Shown here one piece after another: positions 38,440 through 49,600 of a DNA stretch of 64,000 bases (the first letter of the stretch is position 1; every line of letters starts with the position of its first letter). Source of the stretch: Macrostomum hystrix. Its lineage: Eukaryota > Platyhelminthes > Macrostomidae. The stretch lies in assembly GCA_950097015.1 (NCBI GenBank), contig CATNEN010000033.1:3208001-3272000 (forward strand), in the 5' to 3' direction. Under the pieces are notes generated by a model, which was not told the DNA's origin, made no database searches, and worked only from the letters and a program-made list of their open reading frames with translations. The translations under genes and the position numbers were made by a program.

Positions 38440-38815
38440 TCATTAATGATTCATGACAACGGGGTCATCACAGGGCGGTGGTGTTCCCGGTTCCTGAAAT
38501 GTTCAGCCAATCCACCAAAATGGGCGTTCACTGCCTCCTCAGCTAATTAATTATGCAGCCGGAATAATCTAAGCTGATCCAGCTATCTTGCATGGGTCAG
38601 CATTTAGCTTTTGCCAAATCCTTTGGTCTATCAATTTGGGGCAATTTGTGTATCGAGACATGTTTTTCATCTTTCATTCAGAAGGATAATAAGCTTTTCA
38701 TTTGCTTTCTCATCGGAATCTGAACTTAATGCTCATTCGATCCCGAATTGAAGCGCTTTTGCTACAAAAAATTGTCTTTACCCATCGACCGTGCATAACG
38801 TAACTCGACTTAGCC
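38440..38815. other. Upstream region of the PDZ gene, no TATA box seen
   Basis: No supported feature. Confidence 0.5.
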
Positions 38816-38816
38816 A

Positions 38817-39540
38817 GACACCCCATTCAGACTGAATAAATTTTCACTCCACTAAACAACCACCCCATTCAGACTGAATAAATTTTCACTCCACTTAAAC
38901 AACCACCCCATTCAGAATAAATCAATGTGCACTCAGCTCAGACAGCCACCCCATTCAGAATAAACCCATGTGCACTCAGCTCAGACAGCCACCCCATTCA
39001 GAATAAACCCATGTGCACTCAGCTCAGACAACCACCACATTCAGAATAAACCAATGTGCACTCAGCTCAGACAGCCACCCCATTCAGACTAAACCAATGT
39101 GCACTCAGCTCAGACAGCAACCCCATTCAGAATAAACCAATGTGCACTCAGCTCAGACAGCCACCCCATTCAGACTAAACCAATGTGCACTCCGCTAAGA
39201 CAACCACCCCATTCAAAATAAATCAATGTGCACTCAGCTCAGACAGCCACCCCATTCAGAATAAATCAATGTGCACTCAGCTCAGACAGCCACCCCATTC
39301 AGAATAAACCCATGTGCACTCAGCTCAGACAGCCACCCCATTCAGAATAAACCCATGTGCACTCAGCTCAGACAGCCACCCCATTCAGACTGAATAAATT
39401 TTCACTCCGCTCAGACAGCCACCCCATTCAGAATAAACCAATGTGCACTCCGCTTAGACAGCCACCCCATTCAGAATAAACCAATGTGCACTCCGCTTAG
39501 ACAGCCACCCCATTCAGAATAAATCAATGTGCACTCCCTC
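38817..39540. repeat. 43-bp minisatellite, about 17 copies
   Basis: Unit includes agccaccccattcagaataa and gtgcactcagctcag. A longer variant has gactgaataaattttcactc. Confidence 0.94.
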
Positions 39541-40020
39541 AGCCAACCAGGTTAACAGGAAAGACTAGTGGTTCGAGGACAATGTTATTTGTTAAATCAC
39601 TGGAAATTAGTTTTAGCCATAGGTTATCAGGTAACGATGACGGTGTCTTGCAATTCAGGTTAATATCAGTCAGTACAGAGGAAATCGCACATACAGCTTT
39701 TGCAGTGCACTATCAAGCAGCAGCAGCCAGCATGTTTGCTTTCAGTTTGGGAATAAATTTGCCGATAAGATTAGTAGGCTTCTCTTCCCGCTGAAGATTT
39801 CTAGAAACGAGCTGCTTTGGTCTCCTGCGAAGCATTGGAAACAGCTTATTGCTTGATTTGTCTAAATGTCTCCGGACAACACTGATATCTGATTTCGAAT
39901 GTTTTAGCAGGTATTGCAGGTGAGATTCGTTATAAAAAATAGATTTACTTTCAACCCGAATAATTACGATTAGGAACTTATTCAAATGATATTTCGTCTG
40001 TATCATCTCTACACCCCTGT
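39541..40020. other. Unassigned stretch with an open minus frame
   Basis: A minus frame over 39713-40000 encodes a basic segment (KLFPMLRRRPKQLVSRN) with no recognised domain; it runs into the adjoining array, so I do not call a gene. Confidence 0.3.
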
Positions 40021-40024
40021 TAAT

Positions 40025-40770
40025 CCTGAAAACACAACCCCCCGTACACCCTGTGAACATAACCCCCTGTACACCCTGTGAACACAATCCCCTGTACACC
40101 CTGTGAACACAATCCCCTGTACACCCTGTGAACACAATCCCCTGTACACCCTGTGAACATAACCCCCTGTACACCCTGTGAACACAATCCCCTGTACACC
40201 CTGTGAACACAACCCCCTGTACACCCTGTGAACATAACCCCCTGTACACCCTGTGAACATAACCCCCTGTACACCCTGTGAACACAACCCCCTGTACACC
40301 CTGTGAACATAACCCCCTGTACACCCTGTGAACACAACCCCCTGTACACCCTGTGAACACAACCCCCTGTACACCATGTGAACACAACCCCCTGTACACC
40401 ATGTGAACACAACCCCCTGTACACCATGTGAACACAACCCCCTGTACCCCCTTGAACACAACCCCCTGTACACCATGTGAACACAACCCCCTGTACCCCC
40501 TTGAACACAATCCCCAGTACACCCTGTGAACACAATCCCCTGTACACCCCGTGAACACAACCCCTGTACACCCTGTGAACACAACCCCCTGTACACCATG
40601 TGAACACAACCCCCTGTACACCCTGTGAACACAACCCCCTGTACACCATGTGAACACAACCCCCTGTACACCCTGTGAACACAACCCCCTGTACACCCTG
40701 TGAACACAATCCCCTGTACACCCTGTGAACACAATCCCCTGTACACCCCGTGAACACAACCCCTGAACAC
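40025..40770. repeat. 25-bp minisatellite, about 30 copies
   Basis: Core ccctgtacaccctgtgaac. Units with aat/aac and cacc/catg differences form local runs. Confidence 0.96.
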
Positions 40771-40774
40771 GCTT

Positions 40775-41500
40775 TGTGCAAAAGCCTCTCTAAACCCTCC
40801 AGACGAAAAGTATTTTGTAACTTTGTGTTGAAGCAAAAATAGAGTTACGAGTATATGAAGGGGGAAATGGTCGAGAACAGAAATTGACCAAAGGGCTGCT
40901 AGCTGGAATGTCCCATCATAACGAGGATTCATCTACAAATTAGATTTTGCTCGAATTTAAGCTGAAGCAGCTCTTCAACAAAAAATTTTTTTTCAGTATC
41001 TAGAGGAAATAGTGTAAAATACATATTGAGTATGCTCAAATACGTAACATTCGTGACATTCAAACTGTTTTCAACCAATATGTTTTTTAGGATAAAATTT
41101 ACTAGTGACACTACTGAGAATAAGAAATAAGTAGCAAGTTGTGTTTAGTTTGTGCCATTTGTAATAGCGACGAACAGAATACTTAAAGACGATCTCTAAG
41201 AAACTGAGTTCGTTTCGAATTTATTATCAAACTCCTCTTCCATCACCTGAGAAGTTTGCACCGGACCGCTCGATCATCTGAGCTGCCTGAGTGTAAATCA
41301 GCCAGACCTAAATTGCTTTTTGGAAGTCCGTGAGTCACTTCGCACTCATCATGCTAGCTCATGCACCAAGCGGTTCTTAGTTCTGAGATGCCCGACTGGT
41401 GAACATCACTGGTTAAAGTTCCGTGCCTGTCACCGTTATTTTCAGACATTATCCACCATCTGACTCACCATTTAGGATTTATCACTTCCCGCACCCCATT
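40775..41500. other. AT-rich intergenic DNA, nothing recognised
   Basis: No feature seen. Confidence 0.5.
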
Positions 41501-41504
41501 CCCA

Positions 41505-42005
41505 CCATCAACTCTTCATCCGCACCATCAACTCTCCATCCCCACCATCAACTCTCCATCCCCACCATCAACTCTCCATCCCCACCATCAACTCTCTATC
41601 CGCACCATCAACTCTCCATCCGCACCATCAACTCTCCATCCCCACCATCAACTCTCCATCCCCACCATCAACTCTCCATCCCCACCATTAACTCTCTATC
41701 CGCCATATCAACTCTCCATCCGCCCTATCAACTCTCCATCCGCCCTATCAACTCTCCATCCGCCTTATCAACTCTCCATCCGCCTTATCAACTCTCCATC
41801 CGCCTTATCAACTCTCCATCCGCCTTATCAACTCTCCATCCGCCTTATCAACTCTCCATCCGCCTTATCAACTCTCCATCCGCCTTATCAACTCTCCATC
41901 CGCCTTATCAACTCTCCATCCGCCTTATCAACTCTCCATCCCCCATATCAACTCTCTATCAGCCATATAAACTCTCCATTCGCCCTATCAACTCTACACC
42001 TGCCC
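41505..42005. repeat. 20-bp actctccatccgccttatca minisatellite, about 25 copies
   Basis: Left third uses cccaccatca, right part cgccttatca, so two subtypes lie in blocks. Confidence 0.95.
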
Positions 42006-42009
42006 CATC

Positions 42010-42780
42010 AGTTCCCACCTGCCCCCATCAATTCCCATCCGCCCCATCAAGTTACTCAGCATCGGTAAATGACTGCTCAGTCCAAGATGCAGCAGCCCCA
42101 GCCTCAGTCGCACTCAAACTAATCGTTTCCGATAAGCGCAGACCAGGTTTCCTGGAACAGTTATTGATTTTCCTGCAGTCCCAACCATGGCAACCCGGCT
42201 CAATCATGCCGTGTTTTCATGATTTCTATTTTCCTTTATTATCTGACGCGTTGGAGTGCTCTTCGAGATCACCTTCAATCTGCTCCTCTCCCAATTCTAA
42301 TCTATTTTTATCCCTCGGAAAGAATCCCATCTTTCTGTCCTTTCTCTGTTGCGGGGCTCCTTCTGCAATATCCCCAACCAGATCTCTCTTCCCTGTCTCA
42401 TTACCTCAGACCTGGGGGGAGGGGAGAGAAACGGGATGATGACAGGGGGAAAGGGGAAGGCTGAGCTCGACTCGGGCGGTGCAGAAAGGTCTATTGAATC
42501 TCAAGCCAGGCAGTATTTACTCCCCCTGCTCCGGCCAGCCAATGCGGTGGTCTCTGCTGAGCTGGGGAGGGGCAGATCCGAGTGCGAGACTGCCCCAGTG
42601 TGCGGCCAGATACCCGCTGCTTAAAAATAAAAATCCCAACACCGGTAATCGATACAGATCGATCAAAACGGTCAGATAAGTCGTTGCTGCGCCTCATCCT
42701 ACGCAGCCAGCTATCAACAGTAGCGAGGCAGATTCCCCTATTCGAGAGCACCGCATAGCAACAGCAGCACCGCGACAGGT
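42010..42780. other. Complexin upstream region
   Basis: No clear TATA box; a ttaaaaataaaaatc stretch near 42620 is the best weak candidate. No gene recognised here. Confidence 0.4.
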
Positions 42781-43947
42781 ATGGCCAGCTTCATCGCGAA
42801 GCAGCTGGTTGGCAAGCAGATGGAGAGCGTCAAGGGTGAGCTCGATCAAGCTGATGATCTACCCAATGATCTACCCAAAAATCTACTCAACGATCTATCC
42901 AATGATCTACCCAATGATCTATCCAATGATCTACCCAATGATCTACCCAATGATCTATCCAATGATCTACCCACCAATCTACCCAACAATCTTCCCGACG
43001 ATCTACCCGACAATCTACTCAATGATCTACCCAATGATCGACCCAATGATCTACCCAATGATCTACCCGACGGAAAACAGAGAAAACAAGCAAAACAGAA
43101 GCGAACTAAAGTGACTTAATAAAAAAATAAAAATTGTTGTCCGTCAGGCAAGATGTCCGGCGGTGACGAGTCCAGCGCCGAGGACGCGGAGCACCGGGTG
43201 GCCATCGCCGAAGCCCTGGCCGAGGAGAAGAGGAAGCGCGAGGAGAAGCACCGCAGGATGGAGGCGGAGCGGGAGGAACTCCGGCAGGGCATCCGAGAGA
43301 AGGTGTGCTAGGGAACTGCCAGGGAAACAGCTAGGGAAACAGCCATGGAAATAGTCATGGAAACAGCCATGGAAACAGCCAGGGAAACAGCCAGGGAAAC
43401 AGCCATGGAAACAGCCAGGGAAACAGCCAGGGAAACAGCCAGGGAAACAGCCAGGGAAACAGTCGGGGAAACAGCCTGGGAAACAGCCAGGGAAACAGCC
43501 AGGGAAACAGCCGGGGAAACAGCCTGGGAAACAGCCAGGGAAACAGCCATGGAAACAGCCGGGGAAACAGCCAGGGAAACAGCCAGGGAAGCAGCCATGG
43601 AAACAGCTGGGGAAACAGCCTGGGAAACCGAAGCCAATGAGGAAAGAGTGAACTTATAAAAATATTCCAGTCATCGCCTGGACGACTTTCTACACTTTTA
43701 GTATAACATCCCGAAGAAGTCGGAGCCGCACATTGGCGACGGCGATGAGCATTTCTTTGGCGCCGGCGGCGTGGGACGCCTCGGACGGAAGCGCAAGACC
43801 GCGGAGGAACTGGCCGCCGAGCGGGAGTCGCAGGACGACGACCTGGCCTCCTACCTGCCCGAGGGCGTCCGGGACACCGTGCGAACTGTCACCGGCGTGC
43901 CGCATCGGGTGCTGGCGAACGCCCAGGAGAAGTGCTGCGTGCAGTAG
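42781..43947 (+). CDS. CPLX: Complexin, SNARE-complex regulator with C-terminal CaaX box
   Basis: Three exons: 42781-42835, 43148-43302 and 43702-43947, with canonical sites and phases 1 and 0; 151 residues. The N-terminus MASFIAKQLVGKQMESVKG is of the invertebrate complexin type. Residues 38-70 form the accessory and central helices (EEKRKREEKHRRMEAEREEL then RQGIREKYNIP), which bind the assembled SNARE bundle and clamp or promote synaptic vesicle fusion. The C-terminus ends CCVQ, a farnesylation-type CaaX box, as in the prenylated insect isoform, which points to membrane tethering. Both introns are occupied by 12-bp arrays. If intron 1 were retained, translation would continue in frame through a DLPN-type repeat to a stop at 43117-43119. 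Confidence 0.95.
42850..43070. repeat. 12-bp gatctacccaat minisatellite, complexin intron 1
   Basis: About 18 units, beginning roughly 15 bases after the donor at 42836. Confidence 0.95.
43310..43635. repeat. 12-bp ggaaacagccag minisatellite, complexin intron 2
   Basis: About 27 units beginning within 10 bases of the donor at 43303. Confidence 0.96.
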
Positions 43948-43949
43948 CC

Positions 43950-44345
43950 CTTGGAGAGATGAGACAGGAGGAAGATGAGACAGGGAGAGATGAGACTGGA
44001 GGAAGATGAGACAGGGAGAGATGAGACTGGAGGAAGATGAGACAGTGAGAGATGAGACTGGAGGAAGATGAGACAGGGAGAGATGAGACTGGAGGAAGAT
44101 GAGACAGGAGGAAGATGAGACAGGGAGAGATGAGACTGGAGGAATATGAGACAGGGAGAGATGAGACTGGAGGGAGATGAGACTGGGAGAGATGAGACTT
44201 GGGAGATGAGACTGGGAGAGATGAGACTGGTAGAGATGAGACTTGGGGAGATGAGACTGTGGGGAGATAGGACTGGGGGAGATGAGGCATGGAGAGATGA
44301 GAAAAGTGGTATGATCATAAGAGAAGAGACAAGAGAGAGACGAGG
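43950..44345. repeat. 31-bp minisatellite in or after the complexin 3' UTR
   Basis: Units mix gatgagactggaggaa and gatgagacagggaga; begins about 10 bases after the stop codon. Confidence 0.93.
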
Positions 44346-44987
44346 CAGGGAGTCGTATTGATTTGTTGAGTGTATGTTTAATGTGTTGTACCCATACATA
44401 CACATGTTCACTTACAATGTTCACTTACAATGAAAGCTGAAATGACAACAGTGTTTCCTAAGTCCTTCAATACCTTGATTTGTGTCACCTGTCAATCATG
44501 CTTCTCCCTTCCTCCTAATTATTTGCTTTGCTCGTGATTTTGCTCGTGACGTCATTCCAGGCATATTCGCTCGAATCCCCAGACACAAACCACAGGAGAC
44601 CAGATCTTGGATTTGCTTGAAGAAATATGTTCTCACCTGCTCCCAGGTTAATTGAAAATCAGTGTAGGTCCGCAATCTCAGCCTTGAGGCGCAACCTTAT
44701 CGCATTGAGTTAGATTGAGATAGATCTCAGCCTTAAAACCTGTTTAGGCCGGGAAAGTTGTGAGATCGGTTCTTGCATCTTTGGGAAATTGTTAGGGTCA
44801 CAAAATTGCTCCATTTAGTGAAGGGGGTAGCTAACTGCTCCAATCTGTGATCATTGCTTGGCATCAATACCTTATTACGAGCTACAAGTATTCTCAAAGA
44901 AAGTGTCATTCCATTTGTTTGAATTATTGATTACTTTTTGAGCCGAAAAAATCACACTTATTTAATTTTGTCCTAGTTTGCAGTGTG

Positions 44988-44993
44988 AATAAA
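44988..44993 (+). terminator. Candidate polyadenylation signal for complexin
   Basis: aataaa about 1 kb past the stop; another aataaa is at about 45030. Assignment is inferred. Confidence 0.4.
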
Positions 44994-45281
44994 TACACAG
45001 AGGTCCAGCTAATCGCCCAGTTGAAAATCAATAAATTTGTTTGACATAATCTTTAATTCTGAAAAAATCTCCCGGATTCAGAAGCAGAAAAATCTGTGCC
45101 CCGCAGTCGTAACTGTTCCCGTGTCCAAGGCTTTCCCGGCAGTCCTTGATACAAGCTGCCACCCTCATTCGCCTTTCTCTCCCTGTCTCCTCCTTCACAA
45201 CTGATCACAGCTATAACTGACTCAAAGCAGAATTCTATTTCCAGTGCCACCCGAGTTCGCGACCTGTATTTTTTCCATGAG

Positions 45282-45480
45282 CTTTATGACACAGCAGTAT
45301 GACCCCACACTGTCATGACACAGCAGTATGACCCCACACTGTCATGACACAGCAGTATGACCCCACACTGTCATGACACAGCAGTATGACCCCACACTGT
45401 CATGACACAGCAGTATGACCCCACACTGTCATGACACAGCAGTATGACCCCACACTGTCATGACACAGCAGTATGACCAC
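45282..45480. repeat. 29-bp minisatellite, 7 copies
   Basis: Core cagcagtatgaccccacac with catgaca. Followed to 45590 by degenerate cattgtcatgacc units. Confidence 0.95.
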
Positions 45481-45599
45481 GCACTGTCACCACGCCACAC
45501 ATTGTCATGACCTCCCATTGTCATGACCTCCCATTGTCATGACCATAAACTGTAATGACCTTTTAGTATCATGACCTCACATTGTCATGATCACATAAT

Positions 45600-46640
45600 T
45601 AGAAAGTTTAACTAATCGATGCGCCCATTCGCTAAATGAGCCTTGGGTGTTACCCGCTGCACAGGTCTGGGTTGGCATCAGGTGTGAAAATTGCATGGCA
45701 ACAACGGGCTATGGTCTACTCATACTAATTTGCCAAATAGTCAGGCCTATTATACTCAAAGCTGCTTTTCTTTTGATTAGGCTCACTATTTGTACTTTTT
45801 TCCAGACAAAAGTCTGTCTGGAAAAACAGAGCTTGCTATTCACTCAGTAGGAGCGCGCGCAAATAACATGTAAATTAGAAAGTGACCCGAAATTTTGTGG
45901 CTGCATGCAAAGTAAATTTTCAAGGGAAGAAGTATATGATATATATTTATAATAGGAACGAAAGTCAATAAAGACAGTTTTGCAGGCTACAGAACGCACT
46001 TAGTCTTGCTAAAATAATTATTCTTTAATAAGTTTGAGTATGCTAGTCAATAGCATTTCTTAGAGACAAAGTGGTAAGCATACAAGAGGTAAAATTTACT
46101 CGGAAATTAGTCCTCAATAATGTGTTGGAAGAAACTATAGACAGGTAGATCGATCCAATATTATCGAAGTCTTTAAAAGTAATAAATCACAAAAATGTAG
46201 TTTAAATTGGTGCGAAATCGAATATATTCAAACAAAATATTTAAATTTCAAAATAAGAAAATCTGGTTCTCTGACAGAAGCACAAATCAGGAAAAATTTA
46301 GGCACACTTTTTAAGAAACAAAAAATTGGGCACAAAACACGAGCTCATGATCAGTAAATTTTACTCCCAATAGGATCTATGACACCTCAATCGAACGAAT
46401 AAAAGTCCAAAAAAAATATAAGAACAAAGCTGAAGTTGGTTAACGGGATAATAGCTCAATTAATGAACAACCCATGCTAGTTTGGCCCAACCAGGTAAAA
46501 CACCTGTAAATAATAACATTCAGATTCAGTTGAAGTATTGATTATAATATTTGTGGAATCAATGCGCATGCTGCATTACCTAAAGCAAACAAATTTAACA
46601 GGTTGCTATGCTCACTGAGAGTCTCATTGTCACGGACGAG
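45600..46640. other. AT-rich intergenic DNA before DCDC1
   Basis: No supported gene; short frames only. No strong minus-strand AATAAA was found close to the DCDC1 stop. Confidence 0.5.
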
Positions 46641-46648
46641 CTCACAGC

Positions 46649-49600
46649 TCAAGCCTTTTCGGGCCGGATGAAACCCTTTCTGCTGCTGGATGCGTACAAC
46701 AGGTCGTCGCGCGAGATCTCGTTGAAGTCAATCACCAGGTGGCCATCGGCATTGTAGAAGCAGACTGCCGGCTTCCGCAGGTTCAGCTGCCTGGTGGCAG
46801 CCGACAGCAGCGCCTCGAGTGAGTCGCCGAAGATGCTCTTCGGTTCGCCGATCGCGCGACCATTTTCAAAGACCCGGACGCGCCGGGTGTCGAACGATGG
46901 CGGCGCCTGGACCTGCGGCTTGGAGCTGTGCAGCGGCGGCCCGAACGGGTCAACGCCGACCAGCGGGTGGCCGCGCGCCTGCACGTGGAAGTTGGTCGCG
47001 CTCGCGCCGTACTGGCGCTTGGCTCGGCCCCAGTTGGCCTTAATCTCGACGCCCTCGAACACGGAGCCGGGTGTTTGGAACGGCTCGCCGGCGGACACGC
47101 AGAGTAGCTGGTCGCGGGTCAACTTGCCGATGTCGTGAACGTCCTTGCCATCGAGGCTGAACAGGACCCTCGCCGGCTTTCGCAGGCCCAGCCGAGTAGT
47201 TGCCGTATCCAGCACCTGGTGGATGTTCTCGGCCCACACTGTCGCCGCGGTCTTTGGATCCTCACCGTTGGCAAACACACGCAGGCGCAGCATGCTGGAC
47301 TGCCGGTACAGCTGCCTGTCGAAGTCGAACGTGGCGCGGCGCGGCGGCTGCGCCTTCGCGGAGTGCTTCTCCCTAATCTTGGCCTCCTTATTTTCGAGCT
47401 CGCTGATCTCGCGTTCGATCATCACTTCCTCTCCCTTGGGCGTCTGCCAGCCCCCCTCCACGGCCACCGGGTGCTCGGGGTCGGTAGTCGGTCGAAACGT
47501 GCCCGGTTCTTGAGACTGAAGTCGGCGGCCTTGCATCATTTTTAGGATGTGCTTGTCGGCATCCTTGCTGTTTAGCACCTGGCGCAGATCGTTGCGCTGC
47601 TTGACCATCTCACGAAACTCCTTGTGCGCTGTGCGCAGTGGGACAAAGGCCTCACCAGTTGAGGCCCAGAGCTCGATGCACAAGTCGTGCAGGTCAGGTG
47701 CCGCTTCCTGCTGCGCCACTGGCGGACCTGCCGCGCCATTCTCCGTAGAGTCAGGACTGCTTTCGGCGCCTTCGTCTTTCTGCTGCTCCTGGGTGGCATC
47801 CTGCGGCTCTTGGCTGTCGTCTGCTTCCTCATCGTCGTCATTATTCACGTCGACGTCGATGGACACGGTGATGCTGATCTCCACGTGCATTGAGGCGTGG
47901 GTCCTCTCCCCTTTCGGCTTCTCAGCCGACTTCCTGTACAAAGCGTAGTCGGCCGCAATCTTGGTCGAATTGACGAATTCCTCGTGCTCCTCTCGAACAA
48001 GCGTGTCCAACGGTACGTAGCAGGTGGCCAGCACGGTCTCCTCCGGCAGCCGGACCAGGTCCAGTTTCAGCAGCGAGAACTTCTCCTTGAAGAAGCGGCG
48101 CAGGATGGGCAACTCCGATTTGAGCTGAATCTCTCGCTTCTCACCTTCGAAGGCTTCTTCATTGTTGAAAGGGTCAGTTGAGATGGGCAGGCCGAAGAGC
48201 ATGTACCTCACAACCATCTGGGTGTCTCCCGAGTTCAGGTTCGCCTGCGGCAGAATTTGGTCCAGAAAGTTGAGCGAGTACAGGCTGATGGTCAGAGTGT
48301 AGGCTGTTGGTGTTGTGAAATTTGACCCGATCACGAAGTACTGCTGTCTGAGCCGCGGCTCCAGACTGTCTCGCCTACCGGGATTTTCAGGACTGCGTGG
48401 TGAATTTCCCGGCGGCGGGTCCACCCTCGGCGTGCCCGTCTTGTCCACCTCGGCCCGGATTTCGTCCATCTCGGGCTGCAGGCGTCCCTCGTCGATCTCT
48501 TTCTGCCGCTTGCGCACTCGCTCTGCGTTTTTGGCGCACCAGTTGCGCAAGTCGGTCAAGTCGAGCACGGGGGTTCCGTCCTCCAGGTAGAGCTTCCTCA
48601 CCGCCCAGGAGATGCGCAGCTTGGCGGCGCACTGGTCCATGATGCCCTGCACGCTGGAGGCGGCAATCAGCGCGGGCTTGCACAGCCGTCCGTCGCCATT
48701 CCGATAGGCCAGAACGCGGATCGGGCGCGGAGTTTGAGCCTCGGAGAGGCGGTTCGCGATAGCTTTCACGGACAGCTTGTTGCGCTGCACCTGAATCTCT
48801 TCCTCCCATCGCTTCAGCGTGGCCTTATCCTCGCCTTCGGCCAGATCAATCCTGTCGTTGAGCACCGCGAAGGAGCCTTGCTCTTTTAGTCCAAGCTCAG
48901 CAGACTTGCCGAAAGCGCAGGCGAAGTCAGTCTTGGCGCCCGGAGTGATCTTCTGCAGCTTGAACTTTCCGCGGAGCGACTTGGCGCAGGAGACGCAAAC
49001 GGAGCAGGCTTTCACCTGCCTTTGACTCGGCGATCCTGCTTGCCTTGTCTCCAAGAAGACGGTGTAGCCCGGTTGATCGAGACGGTCGCCTTTGTCAGCG
49101 GTGACGTAATAAGTGCAGCAGCCCGACTGGTTCGCCGAGGTGATGGCGATATCCAAGGAGTTGGTGGCGAAGCAGCGAATGGTGGAGCGATCGCTTTCCA
49201 ACGCGAACAGCTGGTGAGCCCGACCAAACTGGTGCAGCTTCAGCGGCTGCGCAGTCAGCACGGATGACTCAATGTCGACAGTCTCGACTGAGAACAGTTT
49301 TACATTTGGCAGCTTTACCGTCAGCACCACGGTCGGTCTGTATTTCAGTGAAACGGAACCATTGTTATTTAGCAGCCAGCGCTGGTAAGGATTGTCTAGC
49401 GCCCGCTTCTCCAGCGTGACCTCCAGGACGCGGGCGCCCGCACTCTCAGCAGCAGTCAAAACAAGATTTGGGTTCTCCTTCGAGGCGATGAAACCGTCTT
49501 CCAGAGCGAACTGTTTCAGGCTCAGGTTTTTATTCCCTCGCCGCTTTTTGACCGGCGCTGCCGCCGGCTGCTCCGTGCTGTCCTCGGCTGATTGGTCCAA

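Noticed and set aside
39713..40932. 300-350-codon minus frames with CTGGCVHRVYRG-type repeats
   Set aside because: Translation of the 25-bp array; overlapping frames equally open.
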